Origin: Caenispirillum bisanense | GTDB lineage: Bacteria; Pseudomonadota; Alphaproteobacteria; Rhodospirillales; Rhodospirillaceae | DNA length: 64,000 nt | Direction of reading: 5' to 3' | NCBI RefSeq assembly: GCF_900230255.1 | Contig: NZ_OCNJ01000008.1 | Location: forward strand, 62,001 to 126,000 | In this document: positions 20,901 through 26,893 of the stretch, piece after piece | Layout: each line of letters begins with the position of its first letter | Position numbering within the stretch: position 1 is the stretch's first letter | Translations under genes and position numbers: made by a program | The notes under the pieces: generated by a model | The model's database searches: none | What the model saw: only the letters and a program-made list of their open reading frames with translations | What the model was told of the DNA's origin: nothing

Positions 20901-22626
20901 GGCGGACGTCGCGACCATCGACCCGCAGGACGTGACGGACGCCCGGGAAGAAACACCCGTGAAGCTGGTCTTCGACGCCGAACTGAGTGACCAGACCGGT
21001 GAGACGCTTTACGTGGTCGTCAAGGGCGTGCCGGAAGGGGCGTCCCTCGTCAACGGCGATGGCACCGCCTTCATCGAGGTGAAGGTCGATGCCGACGGCA
21101 ATGCGGTCTTCGATGTCGCGACAGGCACCCCCGTCGCCGCCGAAGCCGGCGAGGCGACGGGCGTCTGGGTCGTCACCAATCCCGAAGATGCCTACTTCAA
21201 GGGAGCCGAGAACGAGTCGGGCACCGTCGAAATGTCGGCGCGGGTCGTGACGGTCGAAGACGGCACCATCGCCCAGTCCGACGACATTCCCTTCACCGTC
21301 GAGGTGCTGGGGGTGGCCGATGCTCCGAACCTGAGCATCGCTCAAGACACCGTGACAGGGGCTGAGGATCAGGCCCGCAATCCGGACGGCAGCGCCGACG
21401 GCACGGCGGGCATCCCGCTCGGCATCACGGCGTCCCTCTCCGACCTCACCGGCGAAAGCCTGCAGCTGGTCATCACCGGGGCACCGGCCGGAAGCCTGTT
21501 CTTCGGCGCCGGCACCGCGCCCTACGAAGCGCAGACGGTGGCTGGTGTACCGACCTGGACCATCCAGGGCGACGACATCGCCGATCTGCGTCTGGTCACG
21601 CCACCCGACTACAATGGGACGGCGACGCTGCAGGTGACGGCGGTCAGCCTGGAGGACGGAACCGAGGCGTCATCCGTGACCATACCGCTCACGGTCGAAG
21701 TGGCGGCGGTCAACGATGCGCCGGTCATCAGCACCGACACCTTCTACAAGTCTCTGGAAGGCGGTGACGAGCCCGTGCTGGTTCTGCCCAACCCCGAGAA
21801 TGGAACGGCAGATGTCGTCATCAGCGATGCCGACCTGAACGACGTCATCAAGAAGATGATGATCGCCATCAGCAAGGGCGCGCAGACCGGCGATACCCTC
21901 GGCCTCACCGATCAGACGGTGTTGTTCAACCCCTTGAATGGGCGGTTGGAGGTTTCGGTCGAGGGCCACGCCAGCCCCATTGCGCTCAGCTATGACGCCG
22001 CCACGCACACCATGACGTTCAGCGGGGAAGCCTCCCACGAGGTGTACGTGTCGCTCGCCAAGAGCGTCATTCTGACGAGCGGCGATGGTGAGCTCATCGG
22101 CAGTGAAGAAGAACGGACATTCACCATCACGGTCGAGGACAAGGAGGGCGCAACCAGTTCCGTCGAGACGCAGGTCTTGATAGAGAACGACATCACGCTC
22201 GAGGACGACGCCCGCGGCAACCTGTTCTTCATCACGGGCGACACTGCAACGATTACCGGCACGGACGGAGACGATCTCTTCGTCTATGGGGTGGCCGGTG
22301 CGGACTACAACGAAGACGTCGTCATCAACGGCATGGGGAACACGCCGGACGGCGCCGACACGCTGGTGATGATGGACGCTGGCGGCGTCGATGCCAATTG
22401 GCTGTTCCAGATCGACAGTGACGCGCCCTCGGCCGAGGATCCCGCCGACGGCACCGGCGGGCTGGTCTACGACGTCACTGTCGAGGAGGGCAACGCCACC
22501 GTGTCCGACGGCGGCCACACGGTCGATCTCGAACCGGCCGACGGCGGAACGGAAGTGGCGGCCACCATCACCTTCGACGACCACAAGACCGTCGAGACGC
22601 ACGACGTGGAGCAAATCCTCACCTGA
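8932..22626 (+). CDS. Giant repetitive adhesin (4,564 aa), predicted T1SS substrate
   Basis: One uninterrupted frame with ATG 8932 preceded by a purine-rich AGAGGGGAGAG ribosome site. No N-terminal signal peptide. Residues 1-285 are acidic and disordered, ending in a Pro/Thr/Asp/Glu-rich stalk. From ~285 to ~4420 come about 29 Ig/cadherin-like domains of 105-165 residues whose junctions read like 'AVADAPTL', 'DVGVLAPTV' or 'YGDADAP', each followed by 'G.E...'. The pattern is that of VCBS/cadherin-like surface adhesins. The C-terminus (~4435-4564) contains a single RTX-like 'TGTDGDDLF' and an acidic Gly/Asp/Thr tail, the usual place for an uncleaved T1SS signal. Gene order ABC-ABC-HlyD-adhesin makes it the likely cargo. 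Probable role: cell-cell or surface attachment. No LapG cleavage motif was recognised. Confidence 0.9.
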   Translation: MAENEDRDVNVTEPAAPGGEGAGGDGATDGGQSASEGLHIHGQGHEALEDGVEQQGTPDNLRPSEDVFGNANVQSGRRSTNEGLLNGLPAQGETVADQSPVIADDYVPSEPDNAVESEFDAQPEGRQRTVAADGADEADEDVVAEDEPAELRRTELPPGEPQGAPAADPAPPAAPQAAAFAPPLAEDIVLPPAAADETPADPEIGETDPVEDLFPTDETPTATDPTPTPTPTPDPEPTPTPDPEPTPPTDGPSEPPPPPTPPEEEEEEEEEPDTRTAQDPKVVAVAANGIEDLAIKLDITASSTDNDGGAETLSVVIRDVPGGFSFADGAGDAVGTELEPGVWSVPVDALDDLYFVRPQHYSGDVTLTIEVTAREVTGHTATTTTTLPVHVEAVADAPTLQATNAAGTENEWIDLDVQAALVDADTSETLTIYITGMPDGAVLNHGTQLAADLDLPGGVTLPAGTWVLSSTDLGDLQVKSAADSSRDFTLNVYGVTEEDMNGDRAVTGPATIEVDVGVVKPTVTASGSGLEDQWADVTIDAQIQADAAGDGEALTLYVENLPPDAVLRDKTTGTIITAGPDGRYDVTASATSLQVRWAEGSTHEHSDEDITFTIRAVVTDDDVGTDRDTPRDTNDQTTTVTVDVKAVADDVVVQAQNSGIEDQTGGIAVTPTITLIDKDGTESLTGDVVLVTTDAQMAEGVLKLNGAAVPVVHDAAAGTWSYTLAASAFTFDAATKSYSISGLTYEPETHSDVDISYSVTATVTDNDGSVNTKTYDGASITVRAIADAPDLAVTQAGGTEHTGGAADGWISLPVADLALVDQDTTESLTLYIGGLPDGAELRLDGQPVSMVAAPTLGGTGAAGLAAPGLTGSVAMIPQDMIAKVLAGELEVRLPAGRSEDFSLRFVAVTEEANGVADHGTAEQSWTVADMRVDVGVLAPVASAGTMTGTEGQWAALDSLAVEVKAPTAGLTQETLTITLSGADLDPTKSELRDNTGKILTPGTDGSYDVSAYYNATSGKVEGLSARWKDSFSSDSLDFTLTAKVVDGDAGTDTFDAAGTPYADEASHSTTVSVSFAPVVNDATIAANDSGKEDADTPSVAGDGIALSPRITLSADGSEAVSGPLVFTFDATNAGRGTLRWVPADGTGAVDDVLTAGTVGTDGTVTYQLASSVLVPGAGGGLVIDPSMGRLELVPTEHSDEDVTYGISVTVSDGTAQKTFDGTGTVTIEAVADKVEIVSSGTGMEDEFAGAITVPLTIALVDKDGSESLTGTIDIVLDAEAAKAGTLAFAGDPSKFSVETEADGGLVYRITVADNPNVSYDAASKSYTVSGLTLDPATNSDADVAYSVRATTIEADGGDTRTTTFDGGLITVKAVADRPDLEAGDVGGTESATGDNWITVDVTKLALTDTDTSESLTLYIGGVPAGGALRFDMASGAPALETVAAADLGWSGVDKPDTVPALTGTVYKITVAADADIDAILSSLQVRPAAGSSKDFSLQLVAVSEEQRGEADHDGVPERNWSTAEVRVDVGVLAPTVDVSATQGASGLEESWTPVDGIKIALAAPTGGEETLTVTLTGDDIGGMLFQKGDGSALTVQTAADGSKYVDVTGLYDEASSEIKGLQVRWSDDDRSDAIDFTVRAHVVDQDAVGSPTHTPLGQQWADEAVAEQSVSIDIKPVADAATVTASGVGVESDDADAWVKLDLTWKASDSSEVVSGVTLSGLPTGAVVRFPEAAGSSTFTGVTADATGAVALPTFTDAADQSRIYIEWPADASTWNGGSNTTQLTLSVTTREPGATNPEAETTHDTTFDVRVYGDADTPEGATDETAHQLAEGAFHTIQWSADTTLSAGEDLYGRVTDTDGSESLTFRITPDDAGARLIIDGRPDQPPGGPWIVSAADLESGKVHIGGPEHWGSSETDPEIRFKVTAIATEADAGEWDNSLTGITNPETGVPLARQGTAEKDIGDLVIKATAAADSVSLIEGTAGDTVLEDQSVTVAPSFTLIDTDGSESLFDALYVETADRDMLLGTLTLNGTALEAYEITGRAADGRPIVATTAVAAADVDAGLDAGKTYAYVLPLSAAVATTANTFEVQGLVFAPRAQSDDDVDYKLLVTTEEASNGDTKVTSIDGTITVTAVADAPTVANATNQAVMEQAGTVDVPLDFDLSAVDLDTSETLTVYLTTSHAGAGTLLWNGTAVDPLAQSTTMPNGSVLPGARTYALVIPQDQLDSLDTVLDNLVLRLPAGDSRDVLVDINAVTREDDPNGQPREAMALASQQVRIDVGTEEPTLTVVGNGSFTLTEGTSFSNGWQQINLLQDLQVAEAFPNAADGGKLYLHLFDLPSDLKLRVKVGNTWQDINKTTVPDENGGTKEVYRFEAQYADEVRFQWKSGALNDDTNFQIKAQAVYQDKDYGTALSSGVGTAAPDIAFSAVQTLDVVVVARPDEATLSGSGVGLEEEWSPLTLSVAVKDASEEVTGLTLAGFPSGTQLRLDGVVITANPDGTFTLPTGDLVALNSKLEFKTPADFSTYDGQLNLTLKATTAEKDLGDGREIASTNEKETTTTVKVTVYGDADAPTIDVVDATQTLAEDGSYKLSDGLTVDYGEPDGTDLDKSADGSESRWYEIKLTADSPAGKGRLFLDNDGDGKLGAGDTVVEQTGGVWRVDASDMAKLHVGAVDNWSGDLGFDVTVFVREHDADAAATGLPDDLLPKWQGQAEATDTLSLTITPDADSVTFGSTGGGWEDGVEGHPIVVTPTITMVDADGSEQVTSIYFVSSDPTLLADSVRLDGAVLQRLTVTAVDADGRPVAFSSDPAAVAVTDGGRPLYAWDIAGAFDGTIGTSQSAYTASGLTIQPKAHSSQEVEYRLLATVEDHGAGGSTSTRLAYSPSALSIRVDAVADAPTLGLSGSTVSVVDGKTLVTGTEDTYIALGIGTDLVDKDGSEVLSVRLDDVPDGWRIGFMNGSTFQEVKRQDDGSFDLGGDPARIATAVILPPKNLHTEVSPTDPTYTQAPTIRITSTSRETESSDKVAVETASVSETVTIVVNPTADKPFLVVRNVVMNEDAEPMSIDVLSAITDDVNPEQLTVLVKADLPAGTKLFGTDGQELTATVTRDGATWYDVTAHVGSLKVQPAADSNVDFALSVRAISTEIDGSEADRTGALKVTVIGTADDPTWNGDALAPGATVTVATVDEDRTDNDGWFSLNLGKLGTEDTDGSETITLVLRDIPDGMQVAMAAGFEKYMKFVGTVDGAPRWAIEGQYLDKVQAKITDANFSGQKAVGVDLIVTEDDGATKTTQHMLAVDVEAVSDHANIGIVARSGGDEDSFGATGVPVTLSLTPQDLVFEAESITGVTVNFDALGLTNLTLRVAAVDDSNDVLEVQIGDGVELTLSGQDLAKYFDAATGKLGEMSISGLPDHWSTDIPVTITASSGHAGSPAQTTTVNTSVVIDAVVDEAKTFAASNVTGTAAATWHALPIALDLTDTDGSEKRYLIIDGVPATAKLNHGYFAGEGRWIVALDDKAGVDTLADLKIAGAAGTSGTLSVTAMIRDVDPDDKDVTVWTSTQPVFVAFAIDNGGTGGGNAGDPTDTTVDTFFELLQQNGLEDQSIVLRGSREHVVSGETVRSDVTAIVITGLVGATLVAKTPGAFAFYEPTEGTYVIPVESLENGEITLQQTRADSDQPVTFQMKVVAQGDGFTTQETAAAPVQILVDPETDGVTISAAVTTVAEDTASVPLDLTITPNEQANFSETFAEADPVLVIKMTNVPAGATLSLNGQTLTAESDGSFKVRVADLQDAGESPVADLAAALEAGHPITLTGLAVDNLPENWHGTVSLEVAVDIADNGQDVETSLGTISFTVTPQTETGTFDVPNDPTPAIEDNPFAVTARLDMDDRIGSGEAHASELVSVVIRGVPAGAVLSGASNNGSYTVDGVTYTEWVVKADNIAADGTIQDVSLRPPLDWTGDIKLELVAYTMEEDVKVPVEAARSTVTVEVSGVADVATIDPQDVTDAREETPVKLVFDAELSDQTGETLYVVVKGVPEGASLVNGDGTAFIEVKVDADGNAVFDVATGTPVAAEAGEATGVWVVTNPEDAYFKGAENESGTVEMSARVVTVEDGTIAQSDDIPFTVEVLGVADAPNLSIAQDTVTGAEDQARNPDGSADGTAGIPLGITASLSDLTGESLQLVITGAPAGSLFFGAGTAPYEAQTVAGVPTWTIQGDDIADLRLVTPPDYNGTATLQVTAVSLEDGTEASSVTIPLTVEVAAVNDAPVISTDTFYKSLEGGDEPVLVLPNPENGTADVVISDADLNDVIKKMMIAISKGAQTGDTLGLTDQTVLFNPLNGRLEVSVEGHASPIALSYDAATHTMTFSGEASHEVYVSLAKSVILTSGDGELIGSEEERTFTITVEDKEGATSSVETQVLIENDITLEDDARGNLFFITGDTATITGTDGDDLFVYGVAGADYNEDVVINGMGNTPDGADTLVMMDAGGVDANWLFQIDSDAPSAEDPADGTGGLVYDVTVEEGNATVSDGGHTVDLEPADGGTEVAATITFDDHKTVETHDVEQILT
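9787..22200 (+). repeat. Coding tandem array of ~29 diverged Ig/cadherin-like domains
   Basis: Junctions recognised by eye fall near residues 393, 517, 643, 783, 935, 1076, 1228, 1371, 1532, 1675, 1813, 1971, 2133, 2281, 2436, 2567, 2724, 2891, 3040, 3161, 3299, 3443, 3563, 3704, 3852, 3987, 4125 and 4257. Domains beginning with 'ADAP...GTE' that contain 'D.DTSE.LT.YI.G.P.GA' recur near 393, 783, 1371, 2133 and 2891, always followed by a 'DVGV..P' type domain in the first four cases, so a multi-domain unit has been duplicated. The DNA repeats are diverged and do not form near-identical tandem copies. Confidence 0.75.
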
Positions 22627-22647
22627 AGCGTTCATGCCCCGTAGCGA

Positions 22648-22679
22648 CGGCGCGGCCCGGGTCGATCCCGGCCGCGCCG
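22648..22679 (+). terminator. Strong GC hairpin after the giant adhesin gene
   Basis: A 13-bp stem with one bulged C (left arm from 22648, right arm ending at 22679, loop tcgat) begins 21 bases after the adhesin stop. It lacks a T-tract, so it may be a transcription terminator needing other factors or an mRNA 3'-end stabiliser. Confidence 0.4.
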
Positions 22680-22775
22680 CTGCCATGCCCGCATCCGCTG
22701 GCCGCTTGAGTGGGGCCTGAAAAGCGGAGTAAGGTGCAGCCAGCTATTGTCACAATTTCGCGCGGAGCTTCTGAC

Positions 22776-23834
22776 GTGAAAGTCCTGGTCACGGGCGGTG
22801 CCGGTTTCATCGGGTCCGCCGTCGTCCGCCTGCTCATCGAAGAGACGGATGCCTCGGTCGTCAACGTCGACAAGATGACCTACGCCGCCAACCCCTTCGC
22901 CATCGAAGGCGTCGAGGGCAACCCGCGCTACGCCTTCGAGAAGGCCGACATCTGCGACCGCGCCGCCATGGACGCGATCCTCGAGCGGCACCAGCCCGAC
23001 GCCATCATGCACCTGGCGGCGGAAAGCCACGTCGACCGCTCCATCGACGGCCCCGACGCCTTCATCGAGACCAACATCGTCGGCACCTACACCCTGCTGC
23101 AGGCGGCGCTGGTGTACTGGCGCGCCCTGCCGGAAGAGCGCCGCGCCCGCTTCCGCTTCCACCACGTCTCCACCGACGAGGTCTACGGCACGCTCGGCGA
23201 CACCGGCCTCTTCACGGAAGAGACGCCCTATGCGCCGAACTCGCCCTATTCGGCCTCCAAGGCGTCGTCGGACCATCTGGTGCGCGCCTGGCACCACACC
23301 TTCGGCCTGCCGGTGGTGACGTCCAACTGCTCCAACAACTACGGCCCCTACCAGTTCCCCGAGAAGCTGATCCCGCTGATGGTCATCAAGGCCTTCACCG
23401 GCCAGCCCCTGCCGGTCTACGGCACCGGCGAGAACGTGCGCGACTGGCTCTACGTGGAAGACCACGCCCGCGCCCTGTGGCTGATCCTCAACGAGGGCGA
23501 GCTCGGCGAGAGCTACAACGTCGGCGGCCACAACGAGAAGACCAACATCGACGTGGTGCGCGCCGTCTGCGACCTCATCGACGAGATCGAGCCCGACGCC
23601 CGCATCGGCCGCCGCCAGGACCTCATCACCTTCGTCACCGACCGCCCGGGCCACGACATGCGCTACGCCATCGACGCGAGCAAGATCGCCCGCGACCTGG
23701 GGTGGACGCCGCGCGAGAACTTCGAATCGGGCCTCCGCAAGACCGTTCAGTGGTACCTCGACAACCGCGGCTGGTGGCAGAACGTCGGCCAGTCCACCTA
23801 CGCCGGCCAGCGCCTCGGCCAGGGTTCCAAGTGA
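22776..23834 (+). CDS. rfbB: dTDP-glucose 4,6-dehydratase RmlB
   Basis: 352 residues from GTG 22776, which has CGGAG at a spacing of 8; an in-frame GTG at 22710 would add 22 residues before the Rossmann strand and is rejected. GGAGFIGS is at residues 7-14, 'HVSTDEVYG' contains the active-site Thr-Asp-Glu, and '[12 protein letters not shown]' contains the YxxxK pair. These are diagnostic of RmlB, which makes dTDP-4-keto-6-deoxyglucose, the second step of dTDP-L-rhamnose synthesis. The stop overlaps the rmlD start (TGATG at 23832-23836). A short palindrome ATTGT-C-ACAAT at 22746-22756 sits just upstream. Confidence 0.95.
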   Translation: MKVLVTGGAGFIGSAVVRLLIEETDASVVNVDKMTYAANPFAIEGVEGNPRYAFEKADICDRAAMDAILERHQPDAIMHLAAESHVDRSIDGPDAFIETNIVGTYTLLQAALVYWRALPEERRARFRFHHVSTDEVYGTLGDTGLFTEETPYAPNSPYSASKASSDHLVRAWHHTFGLPVVTSNCSNNYGPYQFPEKLIPLMVIKAFTGQPLPVYGTGENVRDWLYVEDHARALWLILNEGELGESYNVGGHNEKTNIDVVRAVCDLIDEIEPDARIGRRQDLITFVTDRPGHDMRYAIDASKIARDLGWTPRENFESGLRKTVQWYLDNRGWWQNVGQSTYAGQRLGQGSK

Positions 23835-24733
23835 TGCGGCGGGTCCTCGTCGTCGGTGCCACCGGCCAGGTCGGCCGCGAACTCACCCGCGCCCGCTGGC
23901 CCGAAACCTTGCGCCCGGTGCAGCTCGACCGCATGGGGCTGGACGTCACCGACCCCGAGCGGGTGCGCCGCGTGATCGCCGAGCAGGCCCCGGCGGTGGT
24001 GGTCAACGCCACCGCCTACACGGCCGTCGACAAGGCCGAGAGCGACGCCGAGACCGCCTTCGCCGTCAACCGCGACGGTCCGCGCGCGCTCGCCGAGGCC
24101 TGTGCCGAGGCCGGTGCGGCGCTGATCCACATTTCCACCGACTACGTGTTCGACGGCAGCAAGGACGGCGCCTGGGTGGAAAGCGACCCGGTGAAGCCGC
24201 TCGGCGTCTACGGCGCCTCCAAGGCCGCCGGCGAGGATGCCGTGCGCGCCGCCCTGCCCGAGGCCCACGTCATCCTGCGCACGGCCTGGGTCTACAGCGC
24301 CTTCGGCGGCAACTTCGTGAAGACCATGCTGCGCGTCGGCGCCGAGCGCGACACGCTGCGCGTGGTCGCCGACCAGCACGGCTGCCCGACGGCGGCCGGC
24401 GACATCGCGCGCACCATCGTGGCCCTGGCCGACGGCATCGCCGGCGGCCGCCGCGACGGCTTCGGCACCTTCCACTACGCCGGCGCCGGCCCCACCACGT
24501 GGCACGCCTTCGCCTGCGCCATCTTCGAGCTGGCGGCGCGCCACGGTCACAAGGTGCCGCAGGTGGACGCCATCACCACCGCCGAATACCCGACGCCGAC
24601 CGCCCGGCCGGCCAATTCCGTGCTCGACTGCACGGCGATCGAACGCACCTGGGGCATCGCCCCGCGGCCGTGGCGCGACGCGCTGGCCGAGGTGATCGAC
24701 GAATTGCTGGGCAAGGAGGGGACAGCAGCATGA
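23834..24733 (+). CDS. rfbD: dTDP-4-dehydrorhamnose reductase RmlD
   Basis: 299 residues. An N-terminal [10 protein letters not shown] nucleotide-binding motif, 'ISTDYVFDG' and 'YGASKAAGE' (YxxxK) match RmlD, which reduces dTDP-4-keto-rhamnose to dTDP-L-rhamnose with NAD(P)H. It overlaps rmlB at its start and rmlA at its end (ATGA at 24730-24733), giving a tight rmlBDA operon. The intervening 3,5-epimerase RmlC is not in this cluster. Confidence 0.95.
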   Translation: MRRVLVVGATGQVGRELTRARWPETLRPVQLDRMGLDVTDPERVRRVIAEQAPAVVVNATAYTAVDKAESDAETAFAVNRDGPRALAEACAEAGAALIHISTDYVFDGSKDGAWVESDPVKPLGVYGASKAAGEDAVRAALPEAHVILRTAWVYSAFGGNFVKTMLRVGAERDTLRVVADQHGCPTAAGDIARTIVALADGIAGGRRDGFGTFHYAGAGPTTWHAFACAIFELAARHGHKVPQVDAITTAEYPTPTARPANSVLDCTAIERTWGIAPRPWRDALAEVIDELLGKEGTAA

Positions 24734-25602
24734 GCATGAAGGGCATCATCCTGGCCGGCGGCTCCGGCACGCGGCTCTATCCGTCGACCAAGGTGGTCAG
24801 CAAGCAGCTGATGCCGGTCTACGACAAGCCGATGATCTACTACCCGCTGTCGACCCTCATGCTGGCCGGCATCCGCGACATCCTCATCATCACCACGCCC
24901 CGCGACTCGGCGGCCTTCCAGGAGTTGCTGGAAGACGGCAGTCAGTGGGGCCTGAACATCCGCTACGCCGAGCAGCCGAGCCCCGACGGCCTGGCCCAGG
25001 CCTTCCTCATCGGCCGCGACTTCGTCGGCGACGACCCGGTGACGCTGATCCTCGGCGACAACATCTTCTTCGGCCACGGCTTCCCGGAGATCCTGGAGCG
25101 CGCCGTCGCCCGCCCGAGCGGCGCCACCGTGTTCGGCTACTGGGTGTCGGACCCCGAGCGCTACGGCGTGGTGGACTTCGACCGCGAAGGCCGCGCCGTC
25201 TCCATCGAGGAAAAGCCGGCCAAGCCCAAGAGCAACTACGCCGTCACCGGGCTCTACGTCTACGACAACGCGGTGCTCGACATCGCCGCCGCCGTGAAGC
25301 CCTCGGCCCGCGGCGAGCTGGAGATCACCGACGTCAACCGCACCTACCTGGAGCGCGGGACGCTGACGGTGGAACAGCTTGGCCGCGGCTTCGCGTGGCT
25401 CGACACCGGCACCCACGACAGCCTGTGCGACGCCTCATCCTTCGTGCAGACGGTGGAAAAGCGCCAGGGCCTGAAGATCGCCTGCGTCGAGGAAGTGGCC
25501 TTCCGCAAGGGCTTCATCGACGCCGAGCAGCTGATGAAGCTGGCGACGCCCATGCTGAAGAACGGCTACGGCCAGTACCTGACGCGCATCGCGGAGGGCT
25601 GA
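24730..25602 (+). CDS. rfbA: Glucose-1-phosphate thymidylyltransferase RmlA
   Basis: 290 residues from ATG 24730. The nucleotidyltransferase signature [11 protein letters not shown] (residues ~9-19), '[15 protein letters not shown]', the metal-binding 'LGDNIFFG' and '[10 protein letters not shown]' are all diagnostic. RmlA makes dTDP-glucose, committing glucose-1-phosphate to rhamnose synthesis. The length equals that of typical RmlA proteins. The longer open frame upstream overlaps rmlD and is a shadow. Confidence 0.96.
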   Translation: MSMKGIILAGGSGTRLYPSTKVVSKQLMPVYDKPMIYYPLSTLMLAGIRDILIITTPRDSAAFQELLEDGSQWGLNIRYAEQPSPDGLAQAFLIGRDFVGDDPVTLILGDNIFFGHGFPEILERAVARPSGATVFGYWVSDPERYGVVDFDREGRAVSIEEKPAKPKSNYAVTGLYVYDNAVLDIAAAVKPSARGELEITDVNRTYLERGTLTVEQLGRGFAWLDTGTHDSLCDASSFVQTVEKRQGLKIACVEEVAFRKGFIDAEQLMKLATPMLKNGYGQYLTRIAEG

Positions 25603-25708
25603 TCCGGCCGGCATGACGCCCCTGTGCGCGCCATCACTGCCGGGGGGTGCCACAGCTTGAAAGAATAGCCACACTGCTTAAAAGACAAAGTCGTGTGGAG
25701 TTGAAGTC

Positions 25709-26704
25709 ATGAGCAAGCCATCCTTCGCCGGCGGCGGCCCGTCCAACGGTGGTCCCAAGAAGACCGCTAGCGCCGTAACGGAACCCACCTCGCCCGAAGG
25801 TGACGACGCCCCGGCCCCCGTGCCGCTATGGCTGCCCAAGGGTCTGCGTGACGGCCTGCCCGAACATCTAGGGGGCGGCCTGCCGCCGGGCTGGGGCGGC
25901 AGCGTTCCCGGCCTGCTGAACACCAAGGCCAACCGGCCGTCCGTCGACGACGGCGGTGATGGCAGCGACGGGGGAGCCGGCAGCTTGCCGCGCTTCGCGG
26001 TGCTCGACGACGGCACCCTGTTCGATCGCGCCTTCTATCTGGAGCAGAACCCCGACGTGGCGGCGGCGGCCGTCGACCCGGCCCAGCACTTCCTGCTGTT
26101 CGGTCGCGACGAAGGCCGCGACCCCTTCGATCCCGAGGCTCCGCCGGCTCCCGGCGATGCCGGCATCGTGGAACTGGAGGACGGCACGCTCTTCGATCCG
26201 GCCTACTACCTGCTGCAGAATCCGGACGTGGCCGCCGCCGCCATGGACCCACTTGCCCACTATGTGGAGTTCGGCCGCCTGGAAGGGCGCGCCGCGTCGA
26301 GCATCGACACGCCGGTCGAAGGCACCGCGGATGACGACCTCCTGCAGGGCGACGTAGCCGACAACCTGATCCACGGCGGCGCGGGCAACGATACGTTGGA
26401 GGGTGGCGCCGGCATCGACCTGCTGAACGGCGGCGCCGGTGACGACACCTTGACGGGGGGCGAAGGCGTCGACGTCTTCTCGTTCGACTCAGGCAGCGGC
26501 AACGACACGGTCACGGACTTCGTGGTCGGCACCGACGTCCTGATGATCGGCGCTGGTTACGGGTTCGTCGACGCCGCGGGCGTCCTGACCGCGGCCGCGG
26601 ACACCGACGTTGGGGTTGTCATCACCCTGGCGGAGGGCGAGACGGTGATCCTGCAAGGCGTCTCGCTCGCCGACCTGACGGCCGAGTCCCTCCTGCTCGG
26701 TTGA
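25709..26704 (+). CDS. Small RTX protein with two NPDV modules, predicted T1SS substrate
   Basis: 331 residues with GGAG 8 bases before the ATG. No signal peptide. Residues ~1-100 are Pro/Gly-rich and disordered. Two copies of the FD-x-x-[FY]YL-x-x-NPDVAAA module start at ~105 and ~162, each ending in 'HF/HY...FGR.EGR'. Residues ~218-275 hold glycine-rich RTX nonapeptides (four GG-x-G-x-D type repeats) that bind calcium after export. The C-terminus 'VDVFSFDSGSGNDTVTDF' followed by a hydrophobic tail is the usual RTX/T1SS end. The gene is monocistronic between rmlA and the arabinosyl cluster. Function unknown; surface or matrix localisation is inferred from the modules shared with the S-layer-like protein. 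Confidence 0.85.
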   Translation: MSKPSFAGGGPSNGGPKKTASAVTEPTSPEGDDAPAPVPLWLPKGLRDGLPEHLGGGLPPGWGGSVPGLLNTKANRPSVDDGGDGSDGGAGSLPRFAVLDDGTLFDRAFYLEQNPDVAAAAVDPAQHFLLFGRDEGRDPFDPEAPPAPGDAGIVELEDGTLFDPAYYLLQNPDVAAAAMDPLAHYVEFGRLEGRAASSIDTPVEGTADDDLLQGDVADNLIHGGAGNDTLEGGAGIDLLNGGAGDDTLTGGEGVDVFSFDSGSGNDTVTDFVVGTDVLMIGAGYGFVDAAGVLTAAADTDVGVVITLAEGETVILQGVSLADLTAESLLLG

Positions 26705-26733
26705 CGGTCCACCTGCCAACACAGCGGATCCGA

Positions 26734-26763
26734 CCGCCCGGCCCGTCTCGCGGTACCGGGCGG
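26734..26763 (+). terminator. Hairpin after the small RTX gene
   Basis: CCGCCCGG (26734-26741) and CCGGGCGG (26756-26763) form a perfect 8-bp stem 30 bases after the stop codon, within the 190-base gap before the next gene. No T-tract follows, so terminator function is tentative. Confidence 0.35.
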
Positions 26764-26893
26764 CATCGCTGACGAAGGCCATCGCTGCCAGCGACGATAC
26801 CCCGGAGCGCGGGCGTCGGGCCGCAATTGGGTAGACAAGCGGTGACAGCGTCTCTATCACTGCCGCACAGGTTCTTCCCACAGCGTATCGGCG

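Noticed and set aside
9787-22200. Repeat-rich stretch considered as tandem DNA repeats or CRISPR
   Set aside because: Periodicity is in protein domains of 105-165 residues with diverged codons; no short identical direct repeats with unique spacers.
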